This document shows, piece after piece, positions 51,674-63,774 of a DNA stretch of 64,000 bases. Made by a program: the position numbers and the translations under genes. The notes beneath the pieces were generated by a model that was not told where the DNA came from, did no database searches, and saw only the letters and a program-made list of their open reading frames with translations. This DNA is from Odontocerum albicorne (lineage: Eukaryota > Arthropoda > Insecta > Trichoptera > Odontoceridae): assembly GCA_949825065.1 (NCBI GenBank), contig OX463859.1:4316217-4380216 (forward strand), in the 5' to 3' direction. Each line of letters starts with the position of its first letter. Positions within the stretch are counted from its first letter, which is position 1.

Positions 51674-54600
51674 CGATATAAATAACCCTCAAATACCAAA
51701 AAACAAGTGTTTTGTGAGTTAAATATTTTTTGCGCATTTTCCTCTATTGAGACTAAGAACCTTTCAAGTTTAGTCAATTTTTTTTTGTCTGATTTCATAT
51801 TATTACTTACTTATTATTGATAAGCGATATTAATCACCCTCAAATACCAAAAAACAAGTGTTTTGTGAATTAAATAATTTTTTGAGCAGTTTCGTCTTTT
51901 GGGACTAAGAACCTTTCAAGTTAAATCATTTTTTTTTGTCTGATTTCACATTTTTTCTTATTTATTATTGATAAGCGATATAAATAACCCTCAAATACCA
52001 AAAAACAAGTGTTTTGTGAGTTAAATATTTTTTGAGCAGTTTTGTCTTTTAAGACTAAGAACCTTTACAGTTGAATCAAAAAAATTTTGTCCGATTTCAT
52101 ATTTTTTCTTACTTATTATTGATAAGCGATATTAATAACCCTCAAATACCAAAAAAGAAGTGTTTTGCGAGTAAAATATTTTTTGAGCAGTTTCGTCTTT
52201 TGAGACTAAGAACCTTTCAAGTTTAATCAATTTTTTTTTGTCTTATTTCATATTATTTCTTACTTATTATTGATAAGCGATATTAATAACCCTCAAATAC
52301 CAAAAAACAAGTGTTTTGTGAGTTAAATATTTTTTGAGCAGTTTCGTCTTTTGGGACTAAGAACCTTTCAAGTTTAATCAATTTTTTTTGTCTGATTTCA
52401 TATTTTTTCTTACTTATTATTGATAAGCGATATTAATAACCCTCAAATATTAAAAAACAAGTGTTTTGTGAGTTAATTATTTTTTGAGCAGTTTCGTCTT
52501 TTGGGACTAAGAAGCTTTCAAGTTTAATCAATTTTTTTTGTCTGATTTCACATTTTTTCTTACTTATTATTGATAAGCGATATAAATAACCCTCAAATAC
52601 CAAAAAACAAGTGTTTTGTGAGTTAAATATTTTTTGCGCATTTTCCTCTATTGAGACTAAGAACGATTCAAGTGTAGTCAATTTTGTTTTGTCTGATTTA
52701 ATATTATTACTTACTTATTATTGATAAGCGATATTAATACCCCTCAAATACCAAAAAACAAGCGTTTTGTGAGTTAAATATTTTTTGAGCAGTTTCGTCT
52801 TTTGGGACTAAGAACCTTTCAAGTTTAATCAATTTTTTTTTGTCTGATTTCATATTTTTTCTTACTTATTATTGATAAGCGATATAAATAACCCTCAAAT
52901 ACCAAAAAACAAGTGTTTTGTGAGTTAAATATTTTTTGAGCAGTTTCGTCCTTTGGGACTAAGAACCTTTCAAGTTTAATCAATTTTTTTTTGTCTGATT
53001 TCATATTTTTTCTTACTTATTATTGATAAGCGATATAAATAACCCACAAATACAAAAAAAACAAGTGTTTTGTTAGTTAAATATTTTTTGCGCATTTTCC
53101 TCTATTGAGACTAAGAACGATTCAAGTTAAGTCAATTTTTTTTGTCTGATTTAATATTATTACTTACTTATTATTGATAAGCGATATTAATACCCCTCAA
53201 ATACCAAAAAACAAGCGTTTTGTGAGTTAAATATTTTTTGAGCAGTTTCGTCTTTTGGGACTAAGAACCTTTCAAGTGTAATCAATTTTTTTTTGTCTGA
53301 TTTCATATTTTTTCTTACTTATTATTGATAAGCGATATTAATTACCCTCAAATACAAAAAAACAAGTGTTTTGTGAGTTAAATATTTTTTGCGCATTTTC
53401 CTCTATTGAGACTAAGAACGATTCAAGTTAAGTCAATTTTTTTTCTCTGATTTAATATTATTACTTACTTATCATTGATAAGCAATATTTATACCCCTCA
53501 AATACCAAAAAACAAGCGTTTTGTGAGTTAAATATTTTTTGAGCAGTTTCGTCTTATGGGACTAAGAACCTTTCAAGTGTAAACAATTTTTTTTTGTCTG
53601 ATTTCATATTTTTTCTTACTTATTATTGATAAGCGATATAAATAACCCTCAAATACCAAAAAACAAGTGTTTTGTGAGTTAAATATTTTTTGAGCAGTTT
53701 TGTCTTTAAAGACTAAGAACCTTTCAAGTATAATCAAAAAAAATTTGTCTGATTTCATATTTTTTCTTACTTATTATTGATAACCGATATTAATAACCCT
53801 CAAATACCAAAAAACAAGTGTTTTGCGACTTAAATATTTTTTGAGCAGTTTCGTCTTTTGGGACTAAGAACCTTTCAAGTTTTATCAATTTTTTTTGTCT
53901 TATTTCATATTATTTCTTACTTATTATTGATAAGCGATATTAATAACCCTCAAATACCAAAAAAACAAGTGTTTTGTGAGTTTATTATTTTTTGAGCAGT
54001 TTCGTCTTTTGGGACTAAGAACCTTTCAAGTTTAATAAATTTTTTTTTGTCTGATTTCATATTTTTTCTTACTTATTATTGATAAGCGATATAAATAACC
54101 CTCAAATACCAAAAAACAAGTGTTTTGTGAGTTAAATATTTTTTGCGCATATTCCTCTATTGAGACTAAGAACCTTTCAAGTTTAGACAATTTTTTTTTG
54201 TCTGATTTCATATTATTACTTACTTATTATTGATAAGCGATATTAATCACCCTCAAATACCAAAAAACAAGTTTTTTGTGAATTAAATAATTTTTTGAGC
54301 AGTTTCGTCTTTTGGGACTAAGAACCTTTCAAGTTTAATAAATTTTTTTTTGTCTGATTTCATATTTTTTCTTATTTATTATTGATAAGCGATATAAATA
54401 ACCCTCAAATACCAAAAAACAAGTGTTTTGTGAGTTAAATATTTTTTGAGCAGTTTCGTCTTTTGGGACTAAGAACCTTTCAAGTTTAATCAATTTTTTT
54501 TTGTCTGATTTCACATTTTTTCTTATTTATTATTGATAAGCGATATAAATAACCCTCAAATACCAAAAAACAAGTGTTTTGTGAGTTAAATATTTTTTGA

Positions 54601-54989
54601 GCAGTTTCGTCTTTTGGGACTAAGAACCTTTCAAGTTTAATCAAATTTTTTTTGTCTGATTTCACATTTTTTCTTATTTATTATTGATAAGCGATATAAA
54701 TAACCCTCAAATACCAAAAAACAAGTGTTTTGTGAGTTGAATATTTTTTGAGCAGTTACGTCTTTTGGGACTTAGAACCTTTACAGTTTAATCAAAAAAT
54801 TTTTGTCTGATTTCATATTTTTTCGTACTTATTATTGATAAGCGATATTAATAACCCTCAAATACCAAAAAACAAGTGTTTTGTGAGTTAAATATTTTTT
54901 GAGCAGTTTCGTCTTTTGGGACTAAGAACCTTTCAAGTTTAATCAATTTTTTTTTGTCTGATTTCACATTTTTTCTTATTTATTATTGA
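51674..54989 (+). repeat. HOR-3 copy 3
   Basis: This matches 25135-28505 at about +26539: gttaaatcat (25381/51920), the cassette (27034/53573) and attcctctat (27613/54151). It has 'cttatcattgataagcaatat' type changes near 53470, shared with the copy at 61.9 kb but not with those at 27 or 30.5 kb. The match ends near 55043, where a B unit replaces the expected D unit. Confidence 0.75.
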
Positions 54990-56700
54990 TAAGCGATATA
55001 AATAACCCTCAAATACCAAAAAACAAGTGTTTTGTGAGTTAAATATTTTTTGCGCATTTTCCTCTATTGAGATTAAGAACGATTCAAGTGTAGTCAATTT
55101 TGTTTTGTCTGATTTAATATTATTACTTACTTATTATTGATAAGCGATATTAATACCCCTCAAATACCAAAAAACAAGCGTTTTGTGAGTTAAATATTTT
55201 TTGAGCAGTTTCGTCTTTTGGGACTAAGAACCTTTCAAGTTTAATCAATTTTTTTTTGTCTGATTTCATATTTTTTCTTACTTATTATTGATAAGCGATA
55301 TTAATAACCCTCAAATACCAAAAAACAAGTGTTTTGTGAGTTAAATATTTTTTGAGCAGTTTCGTCCGTTGGGACTAAGAACCTTTCAAGTTTAATCAAT
55401 TTTTTTTTGTCTGATTTCATATTTTTTCTTACTTATTATTGATAAGCGATATTAATAACCCTCAAATACAAAAAAACAAGTGTTTTGTTAGTTAAATATT
55501 TTTGCGCATTTTCCTCTATTGAGACTAAGAACGATTCAAGTTAAGTCAATTTTTTTTGTCTGATTTAATATTATTACTTACTTATTATTGATAAGCGATA
55601 TTAATACCCCTCAAATACCAAAAAACAAGCGTTTTGTGAGTTAAATATTTTTTGAGCAGTTTCGTCTTTTGGGACTAAGAACCTTTCAAGTGTAATCAAT
55701 TTTTTTTTGTCTGATTTCATATTTTTTCTTACTTATTATTGATAAGCGATATTAATTACCCTCAAATACAAAAAAACAAGTGTTTTGTGAGTTAAATATT
55801 TTTTGCGCATTTTCCTCTATTGAGACTAAGAACGATTCAAGTTAAGTTAATTTTTTTTGTCTGATTTAATATTATTACTTACTTATTATTGATAAGCGAT
55901 ATTTATACCCCTCAAATACCAAAAAACAAGCGTTTTGTGAGTTAAATATTTTTTGAGCAGTTTCGTCTTATGGGACTAAGAACCTTTCAAGTGTAATCAA
56001 TTTTTTTTTGTCTGATTTCATATTTTTTCTTACTTATTATTGATAAGCGATATAAATTACCCTCAAATACCAAAAAACAAGTGTTTTGTGAGTTAAATAT
56101 TTTTTGAGCAGTTTTGTCTTTAAAGACTAAGAACCTTTCAAGTATAATCAAAAAAATTTTGTCTGATTTCATATTTTTTCTTACTTATTATTGATAACCG
56201 ATATTAATAACCCTCGAATACCAAAAAACAAGTGTTTTGCGACTTAAATATTTTTTGAGCAGTTTCGTCTTTTGGGACTAAGAACCTTTCAAGTTTAATA
56301 AAATTTTTTTTGTCTGATTTCATATTTTTTCTTACTTATTATTGATAAGCGATATTAATAACCCTCAAATACCAAAAAACAAGTGTTTTGTGAGTTAAAT
56401 ATTTTTTGCGCATTTTCCTCCATTGAGACTAAGAACCTTTCAAGTTTAGACAATTTTTTTTTGTCTGATTTCATATTATTACTTACTTATTATTGATAAG
56501 TGATATTAATCACCCTCAAATACCAAAAAACAAGTTTTTTGTGAATTAAATAATTTTTTGAGCAGTTTCGTCTTTTGGGACTAAGAACCTTTCAAGTTTA
56601 ATAAATTTTTTTTTGTCTGATTTCATATTTTTTCTTACTTATTATTGATAAGCGATATTAATAACCCTCAAATACCAAAAAACAAGTGTTTTGTGAGTTA
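54990..56700 (+). repeat. Module M1, third (partial) copy
   Basis: This is collinear with 40975-42688 at +14017. It carries 'gagattaagaac' near 55069, 'tccgttggg' near 55366 and a shortened 'aaatatttttgcgc' near 55495. The 'aagttaagttaatt' B unit (55840) and 'ataaattac' (56052) are shared with the next copy at 58.7-60.0 kb. Confidence 0.75.
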
Positions 56701-57640
56701 AATATTTTTAGAGCAGTTTCGTCTTTTGGGACTAAGAACCTTTCAAGTTTAATCAATTTTTTTTGTCCTATTTCATATTATTTATACTTATTATTGATAA
56801 GCGATATTAATAACCCTCAAATACCAAAAAACAAGTGTTTTGTGAGTTAAATATTTTTTGCGCATTTTCCTCCATTGAGACTAAGAACCTTTCAAGTTTA
56901 GTCAAATTTTTTTTTGTCTGATTTCATATTATTACTTACTTATTATTGATAAGCGATATTAATCACCCTCAAATACCAAAAAACAAGTGTTTTGTGAATT
57001 AAATAATTTTTTGAGCAGTTTCGTCTTTTGGGACTAAGAACCTTTCAAGTTAAATAAATTTTTTTTGTCTGATTTCATATTTTTTCTTACTTATTATTGA
57101 TAAGCGATATTAATAACCCTCAAATACCAAAAAACAAGTGTTTTGTGAGTTAATTATTTTTTGAGCAGTTTCGTCTTTTGGGACTAAGAACCTTTCAAGT
57201 TTAATCAATTTTTTTTTTCTGATTTCATATTTTTTCTTACTTATTATTGATAAGCGATATTAATAACCCTCAAATACCAAAAATTAAGTGTTTTGTGAGT
57301 TAAATATTTTTTGAGCAGTTTCGTCTTTTGGGACTAAGAACCTTTCAAGTTTAATAAATTTTTTTTTGTCTGATTTCATATTTTTTCTTACTTATTATTG
57401 ATAAGCGATATTAATAACCCTCAAATACCAAAAAACAAGTGTTTTGTGAGTTAATTATTTTTTGAGCAGTTTCGTCTTTTGGGACTAAGAACCTTTCAAG
57501 TTTAATCAATTTTTTTTTTCTGATTTCATATTTTTTCTTACTTATTATTAATAAGCGATATTAATAACCCTCAAATACAAAAAAACAACTGTTTTGTGAG
57601 TTAAATATTTTTTGCGCATTTTCCTCTATTTAGACTAAGA
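56701..57640 (+). repeat. Module M3, second copy
   Basis: The 'tttttagagcag' box, 'atttatacttatt' (56778), aaaaattaag and 'attaataagcg' (57548) follow the M3 order at +14017. Here the series is single: the 601-bp duplication of the other copy is absent, and the B box continues directly into 'tttagtc'. Confidence 0.75.
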
Positions 57641-58740
57641 ACGATTCAAGTTTAGTCAATTTTTTTTGTCTGATTTTATATTATTACTTACTTATTATTG
57701 ATAAGCGATATTAATAACCCTCAAATACCAAAAAACAAGCGTTTTGTGAGTTAAATATTTTTTGAGCAGTTACGTCTTTTGGGACTAAGAACCTTTCAAG
57801 TGTTATCAATTTTTTTTTTCTGATTTCATATTTTTTCTTACTTATTATTGATAAGCGATATTAATAACCCTCAAATACCAAAAAACAAGTGTTTTGTGAG
57901 TTAAATATTTTTTGAGCAGTTTTGTCTTTTAAGACTAAGAACCTTTCAAGTTTAATCAAAAATTTTTTGTCTGATTTCATATTTTTTCTTACTTATAAGC
58001 GATATTAATAACCCTCAAATACCAAAAAACAAGTGTTTTGCGAGTTAAATATTTTTTGAGCAGTTTCGTCTTTTGGGACTTAGAACCTTTCAAGTTTAAT
58101 CAATTTTTTTTTGTCTTATTTCATATTATTTCTTACTTATTATTGATAAGCGATATTAATAACCCTCAAATACCAAAAAACAAGTGTTTTGTGAGTTAAA
58201 TATTTTTTGAGCAGTTTCGTCTTTTGGGACTAAGAACCTTTCAAGTTTAATCAATTTTTTTTTGTCTGATTTCATATTTTTTCTTACTTATTATTGATAA
58301 GCGATATTAATAACCCTCAAATACCAAAAAACAAGTGTTTTGCGAGTTAAATATTTTTTGAGCAGTTTCGTCTTTTGGGACTTAGAACCTTTCAAGTTTA
58401 ATCAATTTTTTTTTGTCTTATTTCATATTATTTCTTACTTATTATTGATAAGCGATATTAATAACCCTCAAATACCAAAAAACAAGTGTTTTGTGAGTTA
58501 AATATTTTTTTAACAGTTTCGTCTTTTGGGACTAAGAACCTTTCAAGTTTAATCAATTTTTTTTTTCTGATTTCATATTTTTTCTTACTTATTATTGATA
58601 AGCGATATTAATTACCCTCAAATACAAAAAAACAAGTGTTTTGTGAGTTAATTATTTTTTGAGCAGTTTCGTCTTTTGGGACTAAGAAGCTTTCAAGTTT
58701 AATCAATTTTTTTTGTCTGATTTCACATTTTTTCTTACTT
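57641..58740 (+). repeat. Block related to 3.1-4.0 kb and 12.1-13.0 kb
   Basis: The B (tatttagac), D (agtgttatc), C, A-acttag, A, A-acttag, A order is that of the block at 2722. A private 7-bp deletion near 57990 and a 'tttttaacag' box near 58508 mark this copy. The unit at 58600-58690 is a hybrid of 'ttaattac...aaatacaaa' with a gagttaatta/aagaagc unit from HOR-3. Confidence 0.65.
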
Positions 58741-59990
58741 ATTATTGATAAGCGATATAAATAACCCTCAAATACCAAAAAACAAGTGTTTTGTGAGTTA
58801 AATATTTTTTGCGCATTTTCCTCTATTGAGATTAAGAACGATTCAAGTGTAGTCAATTTTGTTTTGTCTGATTTAATATTATTACTTACTTATTATTGAT
58901 AAGCGATATTAATACCCCTCAAATACCAAAAAACAAGCGTTTTGTGAGTTAAATATTTTTTGAGCAGTTTCGTCTTTTGGGACTAAGAACCTTTCAAGTT
59001 TAATCAATTTTTTTTTGTCTGATTTCATATTTTTTCTTACTTATTATTGATAAGCGATATTAATAACCCTCAAATACCAAAAAACAAGTGTTTTGTGAGT
59101 TAAATATTTTTTGAGCAGTTTCGTCCTTTGGGACTAAGAACCTTTCAAGTTTAATCAATTTTTTTTTGTCTGATTTCATATTTTTTCTTACTTATTATTG
59201 ATAAGCGATATTAATAACCCTCAAATACAAAAAAACAAGTGTTTTGTTAGTTAAATATTTTTTGCGCATTTTCCTCTATTGAGACTAAGAACGATTCAAG
59301 TTAAGTCAATTTTTTTTGTCTGATTTAATATTATTACTTACTTATTATTGATAAGCGATATTAATACCCCTCAAATACCAAAAAACAAGCGTTTTGTGAG
59401 TTAAATATTTTTTGAGCAGTTTCGTCTTTTGGGACTAAGAACCTTTCAAGTGTAATCAATTTTTTTTTGTCTGATTTCATATTTTTTCTTACTTATTATT
59501 GATAAGCGATATTAATTACCCTCAAATACAAAAAAACAAGTGTTTTGTGAGTTAAATATTTTTTGCGCATTTTCCTCTATTGAGACTAAGAACGATTCAA
59601 GTTAAGTTAATTTTTTTTGTCTGATTTAATATTATTACTTACTTATTATTGATAAGCGATATTTATACCCCTCAAATACCAAAAAACAAGCGTTTTGTGA
59701 GTTAAATATTTTTTGAGCAGTTTCGTCTTATGGGACTAAGAACCTTTCAAGTGTAATCAATTTTTTTTTGTCTGATTTCATATTTTTTCTTACTTATTAT
59801 TGATAAGCGATATAAATTACCCTCAAATACCAAAAAACAAGTGTTTTGTGAGTTAAATATTTTTTGAGCAGTTTTGTCTTTAAAGACTAAGAACCTTTCA
59901 AGTATAATCAAAAAAAATTTGTCTGATTTCATATTTTTTCTTACTTATTATTGATAACCGATATTAATAACCCTCAAATACCAAAAAACA
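58741..59990 (+). repeat. Repeat of 54.98-56.24 kb at +3759
   Basis: The shared rare markers 'gagattaagaac' (55071/58830), 'aagttaagttaatt' and 'ataaattac' show that the two segments are sisters. The common end falls just after the palindrome cassette, where this copy reads 'gtgagttaaat' and the other 'gcgacttaaat'. Confidence 0.75.
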
Positions 59991-60249
59991 AGTGTTTTGT
60001 GAGTTAAATATTTTTTGCGCAGTTTCGTCTTTTGGGACTAAGAACCTTTCAAGTTTTATCAATTTTTTTTTGTCTTATTTCATATTATTTCTTACTTATT
60101 ATTGATAAGCGATATTAATAACCCTCAAATACCAAAAAAACAAGTGTTTTGTGAGTTAATTATTTTTTGAGCAGTTTCGTCTTTTGGGACTAAGAACCTT
60201 TCAAGTTTAATAAATTTTTTTTTGTCTGATTTCATATTTTTTCTTACTT
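59991..60249 (+). repeat. Junction units with a hybrid B/A box
   Basis: The box at 60017 reads gcgcag followed by tttcgtctttt, so its first bases are those of a B box and the rest those of an A box. It continues with 'ttttatc' and gtcttattt as after other cassettes. The next unit (gagttaatta, tttaataaa) ends in ttaatcac, another join. Confidence 0.7.
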
Positions 60250-63200
60250 ATTATTGATAAGCGATATTAATCACCCTCAAATACCAAAAAACAAGTGTTT
60301 TGTGAATTAAATAATTTTTTGAGCAGTTTCGTCTTTTGGGACTAAGAACCTTTCAAGTTAAATCATTTTTTTTTGTCTGATTTCACATTTTTTCTTATTT
60401 ATTATTGATAAGCGATATAAATAACCCTCAAATACCAAAAAACAAGTGTTTTGTGAGTTAAATATTTTTTGAGCAGTTTTGTCTTTTAAGACTAAGAACC
60501 TTTACAGTTGAATCAAAAAAATTTTGTCCGATTTCATATTTTTTCTTACTTATTATTGATAAGCGATATTAATAACCCTCAAATACCAAAAAAGAAGTGT
60601 TTTGCGAGTAAAATATTTTTTGAGCAGTTTCGTCTTTTGAGACTAAGAACCTTTCAAGTTTAATCAATTTTTTTTTGTCTTATTTCATATTATTTCTTAC
60701 TTATTATTGATAAGCGATATTAATAACCCTCAAATACCAAAAAACAAGTGTTTTGTGAGTTAAATATTTTTTGAGCAGTTTCGTCTTTTGGGACTAAGAA
60801 CCTTTCAAGTTTAATCAATTTTTTTTGTCTGATTTCATATTTTTTCTTACTTATTATTGATAAGCGATATTAATAACCCTCAAATATTAAAAAACAAGTG
60901 TTTTGTGAGTTAATTATTTTTTGAGCAGTTTCGTCTTTTGGGACTAAGAAGCTTTCAAGTTTAATCAATTTTTTTTGTCTGATTTCACATTTTTTCTAAC
61001 TTATTATTGATAAGCGATATAAATAACCCTCAAATACCAAAAAACAAGTGTTTTGTGAGTTAAATATTTTTTTGCGCATTTTCCTCTATTGAGACTAAGA
61101 ACGATTCAAGTGTAGTCAATTTTGTTTTGTCTGATTTAATATTATTACTTACTTATTATTGATAAGCGATATTAATACCCCTCAAATACCAAAAAACAAG
61201 CGTTTTGTGAGTTAAATATTTTTTGAGCAGTTTCGTCTTTTGGGACTAAGAACCTTTCAAGTTTAATCAATTTTTTTTTGTCTGATTTCATATTTTTTCT
61301 TACTTATTATTGATAAGCGATATAAATAACCCTCAAATACCAAAAAACAAGTGTTTTGTGAGTTAAATATTTTTTGAGCAGTTTCGTCCTTTGGGACTAA
61401 GAACCTTTCAAGTTTAATCAATTTTTTTTTGTCTGATTTCATATTTTTTCTTACTTATTATTGATAAGCGATATAAATAACCCACAAATACAAAAAAAAC
61501 AAGTGTTTTGTTAGTTAAATATTTTTTGCGCATTTTCCTCTATTGAGACTAAGAACGATTCAAGTTAAGTCAATTTTTTTTGTCTGATTTAATATTATTA
61601 CTTACTTATTATTGATAAGCGATATTAATACCCCTCAAATACCAAAAAACAAGCGTTTTGTGAGTTAAATATTTTTTGAGCAGTTTCGTCTTTTGGGACT
61701 AAGAACCTTTCAAGTGTAATCAATTTTTTTTTGTCTGATTTCATATTTTTTCTTACTTATTATTGATAAGCGATATTAATTACCCTCAAATACAAAAAAA
61801 CAAGTGTTTTGTGAGTTAAATATTTTTTGCGCATTTTCCTCTATTGAGACTAAGAACGATTCAAGTTAAGTCAATTTTTTTTCTCTGATTTAATATTATT
61901 ACTTACTTATCATTGATAAGCAATATTTATACCCCTCAAATACCAAAAAACAAGCGTTTTGTGAGTTAAATATTTTTTGAGCAGTTTCGTCTTATGGGAC
62001 TAAGAACCTTTCAAGTGTAAACAATTTTTTTTTGTCTGATTTCATATTTTTTCTTACTTATTATTGATAAGCGATATAAATAACCCTCAAATACCAAAAA
62101 ACAAGTGTTTTGTGAGTTAAATATTTTTTGAGCAGTTTTGTCTTTAAAGACTAAGAACCTTTCAAGTATAATCAAAAAAAATTTGTCTGATTTCATATTT
62201 TTTCTTACTTATTATTGATAACCGATATTAATAACCCTCAAATACCAAAAAACAAGTGTTTTGCGACTTAAATATTTTTTGAGCAGTTTCGTCTTTTGGG
62301 ACTAAGAACCTTTCAAGTTTTATCAATTTTTTTTTGTCTTATTTCATATTATTTCTTACTTATTATTGATAAGCGATATTAATAACCCTCAAATACCAAA
62401 AAAACAAGTGTTTTGTGAGTTAATTATTTTTTGAGCAGTTTCGTCTTTTGGGACTAAGAACCTTTCAAGTTTAATAAATTTTTTTTTGTCTGATTTCATA
62501 TTTTTTCTTACTTATTATTGATAAGCGATATTAATAACCCTCAAATACCAAAAAACAAGTGTTTTGTGAGTTAAATATTTTTTGCGCATATTCCTCTATT
62601 GAGACTAAGAACCTTTCAAGTTTAGACAATTTTTTTTTGTCTGATTTCATATTATTACTTACTTATTATTGATAAGCGATATTAATCACCCTCAAATACC
62701 AAAAAACAAGTTTTTTGTGAATTAAATAATTTTTTGAGCAGTTTCGTCTTTTGGGACTAAGAACCTTTCAAGTTTAATAAATTTTTTTTTGTCTGATTTC
62801 ATATTTTTTCTTATTTATTATTGATAAGCGATATAAATAACCCTCAAATACCAAAAAACAAGTGTTTTGTGAGTTAAATATTTTTTGAGCAGTTTCGTCT
62901 TTTGGGACTAAGAACCTTTCAAGTTTAATCAATTTTTTTTTGTCTGATTTCACATTTTTTCTTATTTATTATTGATAAGCGATATAAATAACCCTCAAAT
63001 ACCAAAAAACAAGTGTTTTGTGAGTTAAATATTTTTTGAGCAGTTTCGTCTTTTGGGACTAAGAACCTTTCAAGTTTAATCAAATTTTTTTTGTCTGATT
63101 TCACATTTTTTCTTATTTATTATTGATAAGCGATATAAATAACCCTCAAATACCAAAAAACAAGTGTTTTGTGAGTTGAATATTTTTTGAGCAGTTACGT

Positions 63201-63651
63201 CTTTTGGGACTTAGAACCTTTACAGTTTAATCAAAAAATTTTTGTCTGATTTCATATTTTTTCGTACTTATTATTGATAAGCGATATTAATAACCCTCAA
63301 ATACCAAAAAACAAGTGTTTTGTGAGTTAAATATTTTTTGAGCAGTTTCGTCTTTTGGGACTAAGAACCTTTCAAGTTTAATCAATTTTTTTTTGTCTGA
63401 TTTCACATTTTTTCTTATTTATTATTGATAAGCGATATAAATAACCCTCAAATACCAAAAAACAAGTGTTTTGTGAGTTAAATATTTTTTGAGCAGTTAC
63501 GTCTTTTGGGACTAAGAACCTTTACAGTTAAATCAAAAAAAATTTTTCTGATTTCATATTTTTTCTTACTTATTATTGATAAGCGATATTAATAACCCTC
63601 AAATACCAAAAAACAAGTGTTTTGTGAGTTAAATATTTTTTGAGCAGTTTC

Positions 63652-63663
63652 GTCTTTTGGGAC
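63652..63663. other. Dyad I in the monomer box (GTC...GAC)
   Basis: The representative copy of the 12-bp element reads gtcttttgggac. The outer GTC/GAC always pairs in A, C and D boxes. Subtypes improve the symmetry: gtcctttgggac and gtcttttgagac each fix the fourth pair, gtcttttaagac pairs five, and gtctttaaagac is a perfect palindrome. In B boxes the register shifts to ctc-tatt-gag. Function is unknown. A dimeric protein site or a small cruciform are both possible inferences. Confidence 0.6.
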
Positions 63664-63719
63664 TAAGAACCTTTCAAGTTTAATCAATTTTTTTTTGTCT
63701 GATTTCATATTTTTTCTTA

Positions 63720-63734
63720 CTTATTATTGATAAG
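63720..63734. other. Dyad II, CTTAT-5 bp-ATAAG
   Basis: The 15-bp element cttattattgataag has perfect 5-bp arms around tattg and is present in nearly every monomer. The subtype cttattattaataag (for example near 2957-2971, 5061-5073, 35987-35999 and 44128-44140) has 7-bp arms around a single base. One monomer near 57990 has lost 7 bp here, leaving cttataag. Role is unknown. Confidence 0.6.
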
Positions 63735-63760
63735 CGATATTAATAACCCTCAAATACCAA

Positions 63761-63774
63761 AAAACAAGTGTTTT
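63761..63774. other. Dyad III, AAAACA-2 bp-TGTTTT
   Basis: Perfect 6-bp arms flank 'ag'. The arms survive in the 'aacaactgtttt' subtype, shorten by one pair in the common 'caagcgtttt' subtype, and are broken in the 'aaaaaagaagtg' and 'aaaaattaagtg' subtypes. Symmetry is therefore not strictly kept. Role is unknown. Confidence 0.5.

Noticed and set aside
63642..63663. Possible CENP-B box in the monomer (TTCG followed by GGGA)
   Set aside because: The known CENP-B box core is nTTCGnnnnAnnCGGGn. Here GGGA begins two bases too early, the central A is a T, and the C before GGG is absent. Only TTCG fits.
63688..63696. T-tract as a Pol III or rho-independent type terminator
   Set aside because: The tract recurs in every monomer without an upstream GC-rich stem or a promoter, so no terminator role is supported.
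63742..63752. Telomere-like 'taaccct' in each monomer
   Set aside because: It is a single hexamer-length match per 151 bp, never in tandem, and is often changed to attaccct, atcaccct or atacccct. It is not a telomeric repeat.
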